This document shows, in pieces, positions 1 through 11,290 of a stretch of 64,000 nt of DNA. Below the pieces are notes generated by a model that searched no databases, was not told the origin of the DNA, and was given only the letters and a program-made list of their open reading frames with translations. The first letter of the stretch is position 1. Each line of letters starts with the position of its first letter. The stretch comes from Delphinapterus leucas (taxonomy: Eukaryota > Chordata > Mammalia > Artiodactyla > Monodontidae): contig NW_022098000.1 in the NCBI RefSeq assembly GCF_002288925.2, positions 20,580,118 through 20,644,117 of the forward strand. Direction: 5' to 3'. A program made the position numbers and the translations under genes.

Positions 1-1085
1 ATGGGAGAAAATATTGGCAAATGAAGCAACTGACTAAGGATTAATCTCCAAAATTATAAGCAGCTCATGCAGCTTAATAACAAAAAAACAAACAACCCAA
101 TCCAAAAATGGGCAGAAGACCTAAATAGACATTTCTCCAAAGAAGATATACAGACTGCCAACAAACACATGAAAGAATGCTCAACATCATTAATCATTAG
201 AGAAATGCAAATCAAAACTACAATGAGATATCATCTCACACCAGTCAGAATGGCCATCATCAAAAAATCTAGAAACAATAAATGCTGGAGAGGGTGTGGA
301 GAAAAGGGAACACTTCTTGCACTGCTGGTGGGAATGTGAATTGGTACAGCCATTATGGAGAACAGTATGGAGGTTCCTTAAAAATCTACAAATAGAACTA
401 CCATATGACCCAGCAATCCCAGTACTGGGCATATACCCTGAGAAAACCATAATTCAGAGAGCCATGTACCAAAATGTTCATTGCAGCTCTATTTACAATA
501 GCCCGGAGATGGAAACAACCTAAGTGTCCATCATCAGATGAATGGATAAAGATGTGGCACATGTATACAATGGAATATTACTCAGCCATAAAAAGAAACG
601 AAATTGAGCTATTTGTAATGAGGTGGATGGACCTAGAGTCTGTCATACAGAGTGAAGTAAGTCAGAAAGAGAGAGACAAATACCATATGCTAACACATAT
701 ATATGGAATTTAAGAAAAAAAATGTCATGAAGAACCTAGGGGTAAGACAGGAATAAAGACACAGACCTACTAGAGAATGGACTTGAGGATATGGGGAGGG
801 TGAAGGGTAAGCTGTGACAAAGCGAGAGAGTGGCATGGACATATATACACTACCAAAAGTAAAATAGATAGCTAGTGGGAAGCAGCCGCATAGCACAGGG
901 AGATCAGCTCCGTGTTTTGTGACCGCCTAGAGGGGTGGGAAAGGGAGGGTGGGAGGGAGGGAGACAGAAGACGGAAGAGATGTGGGAACATATGTATATG
1001 TATAACTGACTCACTTTGTTATAAAGCAGAAACTAACACACCATTGTAAAGCAATTATACTCCAATAAAGATGTAAAAAAAAAAA
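1..1085 (+). mobile_element. LINE-1 3' end: ORF2 C-terminus, 3' UTR and poly(A)
   Basis: The last part of a LINE-1 runs in from the left edge and ends in an A-tract at 1074-1085 after an AATAAAG signal. ORF2 C-terminal peptides are recognisable in three frames: 67-339, 296-523 and 474-713. The last ends with the family-typical KYHM...GI stop at 711-713. Two frameshifts therefore break the reading frame, so no functional reverse transcriptase can be made from this copy. 714-1085 is the 3' UTR, with a G-rich patch at 935-965. Seen: frames, stop and A-tail. Known: L1 ORF2 encodes endonuclease and reverse transcriptase, and this part is the region C-terminal to the RT domain. The 5' extent is outside the window. 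Confidence 0.93.
67..713 (+). pseudogene. L1 ORF2 C-terminal remnant, frameshifted
   Basis: Three overlapping reading-frame pieces in successive frames encode the C-terminal part of L1 ORF2p, including a W-C-rich segment near 285-340 ([10 protein letters not shown]) and the terminal KYHM block. At least two indels separate them, near 300-340 and 475-520. It is a dead retrotransposon gene fragment, not a host gene. Confidence 0.88.
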
Positions 1086-1395
1086 GGCAAAAGTTACCAA
1101 GAAGCTGCAATAACATCTTTGCCTGAAATGACTGCTCTGATCTGGCTGGATGTTCATCTTATCAATCCTTGAAAGCTCAGCTCAAATGTTACCTCTTTCA
1201 CAAAGCCTCTGTTGAAGGCTCCATAAGGAAATTGTATGTTCCTCCTCTGTGCCTTTCATTTGAATTTTTTTCTACTTTGAATTGCAGTTGTGTATGTGCT
1301 TTTGTTATCTCCCATATGGAAATAGAAGGTTCTTAAAGCCTGAGTCCATGGCTTACTCATTTTTGCATCCCTAAGTCCCCTCCTGATAGCAACCT
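1086..1395 (+). mobile_element. L2 LINE 3' fragment
   Basis: Diverged match to the L2 3' region: 'agctcagctcaaatgttacc' near 1174, 'cacaaagcctctg' near 1200, and a terminal 'gcctgagtccatggcttact' block near 1340, in the expected order. Ancient and non-coding. A long minus-strand reading frame crosses it (1256-1831) but has no recognisable protein similarity and is probably chance. Confidence 0.7.
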
Positions 1396-2254
1396 TGTGA
1401 TGAAAGCATGAAATACAATGAAAAATGAAACAAACTGGACATTTCTCATGCCTTCTAACTTTTAGGCTTTCCCGAATGAACATCAGAGCAGAGTAGCACA
1501 TGGAATTTGGTGGAAGAGGCAACTCTGTAAGAAAAACTGCTCCCCTTGTTTTCAGGAAAAGACTGAGGGTGATTTTTAAAGTAGAACATAGGGATAGTTT
1601 AAAAATAACCTCTATATGATTTTTTTTTTTAAAGGCAAAGCAAAAGGAGACTCTGAAGAGCCATTGCTGTAGGGACTCTGGGAGTAGCACTGACAGCCTC
1701 CAAGCCCTGGGAAGCAATTTAGAGGCATCCTTTTTGGACTCCGACACGCACTTCCACAGTGGCTGGGGCTTCTGTTGCCCGGTCCCAGCTTCCAGACCAA
1801 TAACAGGGATCGATGATTCGGATAAATGCATCCAGCTGATAACTGGCCGTTTGGGTCAGAATCCCCAGCCTGTTTCAAGGGTAAAGACACCTGCCCGTGA
1901 AGAGAGAGTCCCTTTCTCTTTGGCAGAGTCTCAGCTGCCCAGCTCAGGCGAGTTATGTCAACACTGAGAGTGGCATGGTCCGGAGTCCAGGAAGTCTGAG
2001 CTCTGTCTTTGAGCTAGCAGAGGGTCTGGCACAGATGAAACAGACAAAGACCCCTGACTGGCTCTGGACAAGGCATTTAACTTCTCCGGACGCCCAGTTC
2101 TCTCTTTAGGAGAAATGTGCAGGTTGAACCACACTCTTTTTCATCTGGATCACTTTTGAGGGTATCAGAGCGAAAGCTGATGTCCCTTCATAGAGAAAAG
2201 ACAAAACGGTGTTATAACTCCCTCACTCTTTACCATCAGCACGAATCTGTGTGT

Positions 2255-2302
2255 GCAAGTATGCACACACATGCATACATGCACACAAACACATACACAC
2301 GC
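2255..2302. repeat. CA-rich simple repeat
   Basis: Imperfect (CA)n with interspersed ATGCATACATG units. Ordinary microsatellite-like sequence. Confidence 0.7.
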
Positions 2303-3024
2303 TTGCCCTGGCATCATTGTTCAAGCAATCTCAATTTAAAAAAAAATAATAAAAAAACCAGTTTACTGAATCTTCCTCTGGCAGTCTGACCTAATACTGC
2401 CTCTACCCAGGTGACATTCTAACTATGTACTGGATCCCCACAGGTGCATGGTCAGCTGACTTTGAGTGAGTGGCTTTTAAGGGCTGATTCTACAGATCAG
2501 ATTATCAGGGCTGGCTGCAAATATCGCCTCAGTAGAGATCTCCATATAGCCCAGAGATTTTGAAGCCTTAGGAAAGCCTGAGAAGCAATCTTTTTGAGGT
2601 CAAGCATCCAGTTGATTAGAATACTCAGCTACGCCTTTAGCAACATTTGTTCATTCTGATCAACCCTTTTTCCTTGGGTTCAGAAATATCTGGTGGTGCC
2701 TAACCCATCTCTAGAATTCAAAGCCAAGTTTTTTCCCCTAGAGCACTTACGTCTTTACCAGCTACAGAAACTGGTGAGATCATGGGCTGTTCTTATTGGT
2801 AGTTTATTGAGGAGAGAGGGCTAATTAAAAAGCAAAGAAAGAGGGCTTCATCTCACACACACACATGCAAACGTAAGTGCCATCTCTGCCCTGTCCTGCT
2901 TTGCAGCACCCCCGTGCGGGCCCCCGTACACATTCGCATGGCACGGAACAAATGGCCTATTTTCAATCAGCTGGAGTCAGCTGCCTCTCATGTGCCACTG
3001 CCTGGCTGCCCCCTCATTGTTCTT

Positions 3025-3049
3025 CGGGCCTCCAGCAGCAGGAGGCCCG
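3025..3049. repeat. 9-bp perfect inverted repeat
   Basis: CGGGCCTCC at 3025-3033 and GGAGGCCCG at 3041-3049 are exact reverse complements around the 7-nt loop AGCAGCA. GC-rich stem. No function is implied by position. Confidence 0.75.
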
Positions 3050-3210
3050 GGACATGTGGAGCCACTCTCACCCTCTGGCCCGACGTCCAGCCCCTTTCAT
3101 CACACCACAGACAGACCCTTTCCAAGAACTTGAATGGGGAGCCACAACCTCCCCTCTGATCGCTCATTAATCTGCTCCTTCAGACATTCCTCTGCCTTTT
3201 GGCTGGTCTG

Positions 3211-3242
3211 CACCCCCCCCCCGCTTGCCACCCGCCCCCCCA
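3211..3242. repeat. C-rich low-complexity tract
   Basis: Two poly-C runs separated by 'gcttgccacccg'. Homopolymer lengths may be unreliable in assemblies. Confidence 0.75.
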
Positions 3243-3496
3243 GGAGAATAATGTTCAGAGTGGAATCACTTCTTGTGAGCCATAAGTACAATTCAAGAAG
3301 GCAAGCTGTCTAGCGGTATCGGAGTGTTAAAGATACCTGAGCCCCCTAAATTTAAGCTGCTCTCTGGACCTGAAATGCCCTGAAATAGTCACTTTGGGAG
3401 GAATGGATGTGTATCCATTGGGGGGCTGCCATGAGCCAGGCTCTTAGGTGCCTGGTGATGCTAAAGGGAAGGAGACGTTTCACATTGCAGACTTGT

Positions 3497-3553
3497 CTTT
3501 AAGAAGCTGCCCTTAAAGAGACTTTGCAGAGTTTTTGCCTTTAAGAAGCTGCC
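3497..3553 (+). repeat. 15-bp direct repeat pair, 42 bp apart
   Basis: CTTTAAGAAGCTGCC occurs at 3497-3511 and again at 3539-3553, with a related partial copy (CCCTTAAAGAG) between. Probably a local duplication. Confidence 0.8.
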
Positions 3554-5910
3554 TTTCTAGTTGGGAAGGTAAAACAAGACCATATGAAGAGGAAGTAAAT
3601 TATGAATTTCAATGGAATACAACAGCATCAGGGAGGGAAAGGTGAATTTCCAAGCTGAAGGCTCATGAAAATCTTGAATAAGGAAGTGGGATTCGATTTG
3701 AGCCTTTAAAGGATTGGCAAGGTCTACACAAACAGGGTAGCGAAAGGGCAGTGGTTTGAATGACAACCATGAGAAAGCACAGGGAGTGCAGCTATGAGGT
3801 GACTGGGCAGAGGGTTGGGAAACAGGAATGGAGGGCGGGGGTTCAAGAGACCTTAATTTTCTTCTGTGATTGCCGTGGGACAAAGGTTCATTTGCCAGCT
3901 CTCTGCTATTTCTAAGATGAGATGGGAACACTTCCCTTCAGCCTCTATGATGTTTGAGGGTGATGAAAATGCTGTCTGTAAAGCACTTAGAAATAGGCAG
4001 CCCGTTCCAAATAAGAAAGATATTTCCTGATTGTTTCAAACCAAGCCTTCTCTGTTTAATGCAGCAGCTTCTCACCTAAGCTGCTCCCTGGGTGTTCACC
4101 CAGCACTTTAGGAAGCAGTGGGAGATCTCTGCCAGGCCCCAGGCTACCACTTAGCCCAGTGAAGCGGCAATGGAATGGTCCCCTGGAGGCCTGACGGGGT
4201 CCTGTTCTCTGTGAGGTGTCCATTTGACTCCCATGGAAAGGACTGCCTCAGTAGTTACAGTCAAGCACGTACAACGCAGGAGATGCTGAATAGAGCGCAG
4301 TGCTTACCAGTGGCCTTTTGTGTTTCACAGAACAGAGCGTGAGCATGTGGATGGGACATGTTGCTCGGGACCCAGAGGGCTCAGAGCTGGGGTCTCTCTG
4401 ACGTAGGGAAACCTCATGATGTAGAGTCCGTGTACCAAATACTACTCCAGCCACCAAATGTAGATCTCAATTTTGACTTTTCCGTGTGCCACACTGCCCG
4501 TGTGAAACTTTGAAGAAAAGGAAACATGGGTGTTATTTTTGAAGGGGCTGCATACGTACACTCTCTGTCCTGTTCTATGTTGGGTGTGAGGCCACAGACT
4601 CATCTGAGCACTGAAGCCAAAGCAAAGCAATCGTATGCATTTGCCGTTATCTTTGAAAAAGAAATACATCTTAAAATGTGTTTTATAAGGTCATTTCCTT
4701 AACATCACCATCCCACCTTATTCCAAAAACCATGACATTTTTAACAATTTTCATGGGACCGAAGCTCAATTTTTGGTAGAGCCAGGGAACCAGTTTTAGT
4801 CTCACTTCATGGACATGCACGTATTGCTTTAGCAGCTTTCCTGAAGGTCTGCTATCAGTGCATGTACACAGAGTGACAGTCTCTCTTTTTTACCTTTAGC
4901 TCTGGGAAATGCGAGTTTACAGGAGTTCTCGATAGAGAGAATTGAAGAATGAATAAAATATCTGTAGAGAGCTGCAGAGAATATTTCAAATAAAGGCATT
5001 AGGTAACTGTAAGGTAACTGAGCCCAGTTCTCCCACCAGTGGTCCAGGAAGGGCAGGTGCTGGACGCTGCTGGCCTCCCAGGCAGAAGATCCCCGTCTCC
5101 CTTCCTTGCCTCCTGGATTCTGGGGAGCAAAGGGACTCATTCCAAAGCGCCCCAGCAGAGTCAGTAGGCTGACGATGAGAAGCCTGCCCCTGACACACTC
5201 AGGTCTTAGAATGTGTAAATCTTGTTTCAGCTTAGTGGGAAGAAGATAAGGGGCAAAGGAACGGAAGAATTATATGATACCAGCTTCAAAGTGATGAGAC
5301 TCCCTGAACCGCCTCCCTTCTCGTATCTGGGCTAACAGAACACTAGGGTCCCAAATTCAAGGACGGAGCAATCCTTTAGAGGTCTTCCTTACTGGCTTTC
5401 TCGTCTCTCCCATCCCTTTTCCCCACCAGCCCACAACACTAGAGAGAGAAAAATATTCAACTAACAAGCCTCTTTGTTCATTTCCCAGGCAGAGAGAAGG
5501 CCTCATTGTTGACACCGCTGATGCTTTCAGAGGTGAAGACTAGCTCAAATGTCAAACAAGGTTGAAAGGTCAGGTTGCATTTATCACTAATCTCAGTTTC
5601 CACCATCCAGTCCCTGTGCTTTCCTCCACCAATGTTTTGCCAAAGGAGGAGATTCTTCAAAAGCCACAGTACCACCTGGCAGATGCTGGAGCTTCTGAAA
5701 TTGGGCTGAGTCAGACTGAACGCATCTCTCCTATGAGTTACCCTATCTGGGTTCTTGAAGAAAAACTTTTGGAGGTCACTACTAGTTTCCCAGAATTCCC
5801 AAATGGGCTTAATATGCCCTGAGGTATTTTGAAATCTCATGACCTCTTCTCAGGCAGTGCTTTTGAAACAAACCTCCGTGGCAACCCATCCATGGATCCT
5901 GGTTAGCAAT

Positions 5911-6035
5911 AAAAAAGAGAGAGAGTGAGAGAGAGACAGAGACAGAGAGAGAAGGAAAAAGAGGAAGATGGAGGGGGGGAGGGGTAAGGAGAGGGGGAGG
6001 GGTAAGGGGAGTGGGGGGAGGAAGAGGAAGAAATA
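5911..6035. repeat. GA-rich purine tract
   Basis: About 125 bases almost wholly purine on the plus strand: GAGA runs, then GGGGAGG runs. Low-complexity. It generates proline/leucine/serine-rich false reading frames on the minus strand. Confidence 0.85.
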
Positions 6036-7203
6036 AATACAGTGCAGAAAAAATATCAGAATACATTCATGTAAAGAGGGTGGGTATCGTTTAATGAAAT
6101 GTGTTTTAGTTCTATATACATGCCAACACACACACGTTTAAGAATGTGTGTGTGTGTACTGGGTCATTCTTTAAAAATCTGTTTATTACTAAAAATTGCA
6201 CTCAACTTTTTGAAAGCTGCAGCTCTGGGGTAAATAAAATATCCCCAGGGAATCGCAGCATAAAAACAGGCCCCCCTGGCTCAGTGACACACTCCTACCG
6301 GCCCAGAGGGTACAATTTTGTACTCTCTTTGAGTTTATTCAACAAATTGTACCCCAATGCCCCCTAAACTTAATGACTGAATTATTTAATCACATGTGCT
6401 TTATCCACACGTACGCCAAAATCAAGTATTTTCACTCCTCCTAAGATTCCGTACATGGGAATACAAGCAATCCACGTTTAATGCCATTGCTTTTTGAAGA
6501 GCTTGTTATTCCTTGTGATTAAAGTATTTGCACCAGGCTAGGCCTGAGCACCAGCTCTGGGCTAAGACTTCTCATATGGGCGAGGTGATCTCATTTAATT
6601 CCAGCCCATGCCGGGCTGCAGCTGAACCCAGCGTGAAGTTCTGAGGTGCCCAGCACGCTTTGTCGAATGGGTGGGGCCCACCCACCAGACATCTATTTAC
6701 ATGGAAGGCTGAGAAAACATCTGGGAAACAACACAACCCCGTAAAAAGGAGTTTGTCAAGACAAACGTGACCAAGGAACAAAGCTTTAGTTATCTTGAGT
6801 ACATTATTGTCCTTCAGCCTTGCCTTTTGGCTAAAATAACAACTGAGTCATGTTTGAATCCGAAGAGACCAGATGGTATGGGAGGAACCAGGAAGAATAA
6901 CAGCAACCGGAAAGAGTTGAACTCAAACTCTATGCAAACAGCAGTGCCCTGGCATCCTTTTAGCAGAGCATCCATGGGTGGGATATGAGGCATTTCCCCT
7001 CCCCTCCCCTCACATGCTCACATGGCTTTGGTACCATTAGAGTTCCTGTGCTTGGGCATCAGTATCAAGTAGGAATCTGTGGTGTCGGGAGGAAAACAGC
7101 AGTGTGCAGTGGACAAGGTGGTACCTAGAAGTGGCAGTGGTATCTGGCAGGAGCAGTGGGTGATAACTGAATGAATGCTCAAGAGCACAGGTGAAACACC
7201 CTC
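6036..7203. other. Single-copy non-coding stretch
   Basis: A short TG run lies near 6144-6158. Otherwise I see no repeat or gene that I can name. Confidence 0.45.
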
Positions 7204-7219
7204 TGAAAACTCCCAAGTT
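7204..7219. repeat. Target-site duplication, left copy (L1 tail)
   Basis: TGAAAACTCCCAAGTT here is repeated exactly at 7729-7744, bracketing the L1 tail that itself contains a SINE. Its last 8 bases, CCCAAGTT, occur a third time at 7443-7450 as the SINE's own duplication. Confidence 0.9.
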
Positions 7220-7442
7220 GTTTTTTTTTCTTTTTCTTTTTTTTTTTTTTTTTGGTACGCGGGCCTCTCACTGTTGTGGCCTCTCCCGCTGCGGAGCACA
7301 GGCTCCGGACGCGCAGGCCCAGCGGCCATGGCTCACGGGCCCAGCCGCTCTGCGGTGTGTGGGATCTTCCCGGACCGGGGCACGAACCCGCGTCCCCTGC
7401 ATCGGCAGGCGGACTCCCAACCACTGCGCCACCAGGGAAGCC
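7220..7442 (-). mobile_element. CHR-type tRNA-Glu SINE, antisense
   Basis: Poly(T) at 7221-7253 is the A-tail on the minus strand. The head (…ccagggaagccc) lies at about 7431-7442. On the minus strand it shows the A box TGGCGCAGTGG and the B box GGTTCGTGCCC of the internal Pol III promoter. Flanked by CCCAAGTT at 7212-7219 and 7443-7450. It sits at the T-rich end of an L1 tail, so it inserted after that L1. Non-coding; mobilised in trans by L1 machinery (known for the class). Confidence 0.93.
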
Positions 7443-7450
7443 CCCAAGTT

Positions 7451-7728
7451 TTTTTTAATTGAGGCATAGTTGATGTACACTATTATATGTTTCAACATAG
7501 TCATTCACAATTGTTAAAGGTTATATTCAATTTATAGTTATTATAAAATATTGGCTACATTCCCAGTGCTGTACAATATATCCTTGTAGCTTATTTATTT
7601 TATACAGAGTAGTTTGTATATCTTAATCCCCTCCTCCTATGCTGCCTCTCCCCACTTCCCACTGGTAACCACTAGTTTGTTCTCTATATATGTGAGTGCA
7701 TTTCTTTTTCATTATATTCACTAGCTTG
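7451..7728 (-). mobile_element. LINE-1 3' UTR, antisense, 5'-truncated
   Basis: Reverse complement of the L1 3' UTR with the usual order of blocks: 'gaggcatagttgatgtacac', 'ccagtgctgtacaatatatc' and 'ctggtaaccactag'. The A-tail (T on plus) is at 7449-7456. A 16-bp target-site duplication (7204-7219 / 7729-7744) encloses this piece plus the SINE. Confidence 0.9.
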
Positions 7729-7744
7729 TGAAAACTCCCAAGTT
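7729..7744. repeat. Target-site duplication, right copy
   Basis: Exact copy of 7204-7219. Confidence 0.9.
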
Positions 7745-8734
7745 TACTTTAAAATTGGGACTTTGGAATGTTGAGAGAAATAGAAAAATCTTGGTTACTC
7801 ATATTTTTAGAGTAAGTATTAAATGGCAAGAAACATCATAAATCAAATGTTTCCTTCAAGTGTCCTTTGGAGAATACAACTTATCATATTTTAGCTACTT
7901 GTTTTTCTCAGTTACTAATAAGGACTACACAGCATGTTCAAGGAGATGCTCTACATAATTGAAAGCTAGATATAGACACACAGATCAGAGAATCTGGGTC
8001 ACAAAGGAGAAAATGCCTCAGACATCCTGGACATGCACTAAGGAAGATGCATGGCTTCAGGTGAGCTCTGATAAGAAGATACTGAGGAAAGAAATATGAA
8101 TTGATCATTTCCAGATTCATTAGTTTACAGCTGACTCCAAAGGCACAGAGGGTGTCAGAGCATTTGAAAATTAAAATGATCAAGTATTAGTTTTTAAAGC
8201 TCTGGCTGCAAGGAATTTCTACAATGTAAGATATCAAAATGAGGTATCTGGTTTCCTTGCTGAAGTGTTCTGTTTACAAACAGGTAATCTCTTGATATTA
8301 GATAATGTACTATTTTTAGTCATTTTTCCCCTAGTTTTACTTTTGTGTCATTTCCCAAGTTTACATGAGAAGAGCTTTCATCTCATTGGGGGTGGGCAAA
8401 ATGCTGTGATTGTTTTTATTTTTTCACATATTTTTGTATTTTATGATCTTGTGACCTAAAATTATCAAACACTATAGCAGTTGGGACACATGGTACCTGG
8501 ATATTAAGCTCATTTCCTGGTATTACACTCTGGTTTTTGATACATTCTTTACATGTAGAACAATGGCTACCAACTAGGAATGGACAACAAAATAAGCATG
8601 GTTTTCAGATTTTTCAGGTTGGGGAATGGCATACAGTAAGCTGAAGAAGAGAACTGCTCTTCTTGTTTACACACACAGTGAATGCAGCCAAAATTTAAGA
8701 GCATGCAGGCAAGCATCTTAAATATTAAATCCAT
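7745..8734. other. Single-copy AT-rich stretch
   Basis: No gene, RNA or named repeat recognised. Confidence 0.45.
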
Positions 8735-9024
8735 CCCTGTTGAACATCATTTATTAAGTGACTACCATGTGCAGGACCCTGTGCTGAGTGTAATACAGGC
8801 AAACCTGGTTCCATACAGTTGTGTATTTGGGGCACTTGTGATCAGCATAGACCAAGTAAAACATACCAACCATTATTATAAGGCAGATTATGAGAAACTA
8901 TGCAAAAGCTTTACAAGGGCTTGATATATAGGTAGGAGAAGAACAGGGATAGTTTACAATAAGTAAAAGAAGAGTCAATAGAGGAGCCTAGGACCAAAAG
9001 AATTAAATGCTTCAGGGAGTTTAA
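8735..9024 (-). mobile_element. L2 LINE fragment, antisense (diverged)
   Basis: 'catttattaagtgactacca' followed by 'tgtgcaggaccctgtgctga' is the usual antisense signature of an L2 3' end. Similarity fades downstream and the right limit is the SINE target-site duplication. Confidence 0.55.
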
Positions 9025-9034
9025 AGGGAAGGAG

Positions 9035-9373
9035 GGGCTTCCCTGGTGGCACAGTGGTTAAGAATCTGCCTGCCAATGCAGGGGACAGGGGTTCGAACCC
9101 TGGTCCGGGAAGATCCCACATGCCATGCGGCAACTAAGCCCGTGCACCACAGCTACTGAGCGTGTGCTCTAGAACCCGCAAGCCACAACTACTGAGCCTG
9201 TGCGCCACAACTACTGAAGCCTGCTGCCTAGAGCCCATGCTCCACTACAAGAGAAGCCACTGCCATGAGAAGCCCGTGCACTGCAACGAAGAGTAGCCCC
9301 TGCTTGCCACAACTAGAGAAAGCACACGCACAGCAATGAAGACCCAATGCAGCCAAAGTAAATAAATAAATAA

Positions 9374-9404
<31 letters not shown>
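9035..9404 (+). mobile_element. CHR-type SINE, long form with AT-rich tail
   Basis: The head is 'gggcttccctggtggcacag' with A box TGGCACAGTGG and a well-kept B box GGTTCGAACCC. The body has the repeated 'caactactgagcc' units of the older CHR form. The tail is (TAAA)n followed by (TA)n at 9360-9398, which has become a microsatellite. Exact 9-bp target-site duplication AGGGAAGGA at 9025-9033 and 9405-9413. Confidence 0.92.
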
Positions 9405-9405
<1 letters not shown>

Positions 9406-9439
9406 GGGAAGGAAAACAAGAAAAAATTTTTTTTGAGAT

Positions 9440-9560
9440 TTCCTCCATCCCCCTTTTACAGATGAGGAAACTGAGACATAAAGAGTTAAAATAACTTGCT
9501 TAGGTTCCTATAACCAGAAAATGGAGATCCAGAATTTAAATATGTTTATTTGACTATTAA
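9440..9560 (-). mobile_element. MIR SINE fragment, antisense
   Basis: 'ttacagatgaggaaactgag' followed by an 'aacttgcttaggttcctata' block is the conserved core and 3' side of MIR read in reverse. Confidence 0.75.
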
Positions 9561-10530
9561 AGTGTGGACCTTTAAGTAGCAATGAGGATCACACAGGGGT
9601 TAACCAGTGAAAACTGCTGAGGATCAAATCAGTATTTTTCTTTATCTTGGTCCAATAATTCTTACGATCCTGGAAGCTACAGTAGGGGTAGTAACTAAAG
9701 GATTTACGCAGGACTGGAAATGGCGTAAGTTCAGAAATTGAGAAATCTAGTGGTGGAATTGTTTTAAATTGTTTTAAATGGAAGAAATTAAGTGAACGTG
9801 AGCTGTGGTTGGATCTTTCATAAGAGCAGTAACAAGTTTAATAGAGTGAGAGAGTAGAACAGACATATTCAGAGAGAACTATTTTAGAGTTTAAGGTCAC
9901 ATACGTGGAGTTGCAAAGTAGTGAGGTCTGACACACGGACGTTCAGGCAGCATCTACTGAAACAGGTAGAAGTGAGGTTTCTGAGTTTGAATAATTGAAG
10001 TCAGGGCAATAGAAGTGATGCAGTGAAAATCTACGTGATTCATTTAAAGATGAAAGTTAGATATCACTCTTGTACCGAACAAGCCAGGAAGTCTCCTATT
10101 TTTTCATGCAGCAGGCATTGGGGTAAACTTGGGAAGCCAACTGGACATATGGAATTCTCCTTTTTCTAGTTTCAGCCGATGTACCCGATGACTGGATTGG
10201 AAGAATTGGAAAGAATAACAGCACCCATATTTGCATTGTTCTTCATCATTAAATTCTGAGTGACATATCCTATCATTTTAGCTCACATGATTATTTTATA
10301 TTTTTCATGGATATATGGGAGAAACTCAGGCACAAATAGAGAAATTCAGTCACAGAGAAGCTGTATACCTTTAAAAAAACCCTCAGCCCAATTTAAACCT
10401 GACCCCATACCTCTTTGTGTTTGGACCTGCCAGGAGAGAAAAATTCTTAGAAATATATACTAACGCAGAAAAAAAATACTGAATACTTCCTCTGTACAAA
10501 GTATTGTGCTAACTACTTTATATTATATGA
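9561..10530. other. Single-copy non-coding stretch
   Basis: Contains a small tandem TGTTTTAAAT x2 near 9760-9779. No gene or named repeat recognised. Confidence 0.45.
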
Positions 10531-11100
10531 TAGCTTCCAAAACAGTTTCCAATGATCACCACCTCCTGGTGTTAACACCCATGTTTCATTCCCTCCATTG
10601 TGAGAGTGGGCTGGATCTGGTGATGAACTTCTAGTGCATGTAAGATGGCGAAAGTGGTGGAAAAGCATTTCCAAGATTAGGTTAGGAAAGGTCGTGACTC
10701 CTGTCTTGCTTGCCCTCTCTCTTGCCTCTCCCCTGCTCACTCTGAGGAATGAGATGCCATGTTGTGAGTGGCCCAATGGAGGGACCCACATGGCAAGGAA
10801 CTGGAAGTGGCTTCTGACAACATCCAATGAGTAACTTAGGCCATCAGTCCCGCAATCTGCCAACAGTCAGTCACATGAATGAGTTTAGAAGTAAATCCTT
10901 CCCCAACTGAGCCTTGAGATGATCACTGCCCCAGCCAACACCTTGATTGCAGCCTTGTTGAAGATTCTGAGTGAGGGAACACAGCTAAGCCATGCCTGGA
11001 GTTCTGACCCACAGAAACCAGGATATAATAAGTGTTGTTTTTAAGCCACTAAGTTTTGGAGGAAGGGGTCGTTTGTTACACAGACATAATAACTAATACA
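10531..11100 (+). mobile_element. MLT1-like LTR (ERVL-MaLR)
   Basis: Several MaLR LTR blocks are in order: 'gccatgttgtgagtggccc' near 10757, 'tgatcactgccccagccaac' near 10919, 'ctgacccacagaaacc' near 11005, 'aagccactaagttttgg' near 11042 and a terminal 'aactaataca' at 11091-11100. Sense orientation. No internal retroviral part is seen, so this is a solitary ancient LTR with an approximate 5' limit. Confidence 0.85.
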
Positions 11101-11290
11101 CATGGTATATTTTGGTTAGCCTTCACAATAACACTATGTGGTAAGTATCATTATGTCTACTTTATAGGTGAGAAAACTGAGGTTTATAAGTCTTAAATGA
11201 TTGCCCAAGATTACATAGTGAGTAGGTGGTAGAGCTGAGATATTAACCAAAAAATGTGGCTTTGCTCCCTAACACAGTGCTGCACATAAC
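11101..11290 (-). mobile_element. MIR SINE, antisense
   Basis: 'ggtgagaaaactgaggttta' (11167) with 'tacatagtgagtaggtggta' (11213) downstream is MIR in reverse. Abuts the MLT1-like LTR. Confidence 0.75.

Larger units (their letters stand above)
1396..5910. other. Single-copy non-coding stretch
   Basis: No exon or interspersed repeat that I recognise. Reading frames here are short and unlike known proteins. Local features are a CA-rich run at 2255-2302, a GC-richer patch at 2880-3245 with a 9-bp hairpin (3025-3049) and two C-tracts, and a 15-bp direct repeat at 3497/3539. Confidence 0.5.

Noticed and set aside
1256..1831. 191-codon minus-strand open frame
   Set aside because: Overlaps an L2 fragment, has no recognisable domain, and its composition looks like translated non-coding DNA.
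5809..6131. Proline/leucine/serine-rich minus-strand frames
   Set aside because: Products of the GA-rich purine tract, not genes.
7175..7504. Several overlapping frames on both strands around 7.2-7.5 kb (similar sets near 33.1, 53.2, 55.9 and 62.4 kb)
   Set aside because: All are translations of CHR SINEs; the similar peptides at five places reflect the repeat, not a gene family.
9035..9404. tRNA-like A and B boxes (also in the other CHR SINEs)
   Set aside because: They belong to tRNA-derived SINE heads; no complete tRNA cloverleaf with an acceptor stem is present.
9760..9779. TGTTTTAAAT tandem pair
   Set aside because: Too short and AT-rich to be informative.
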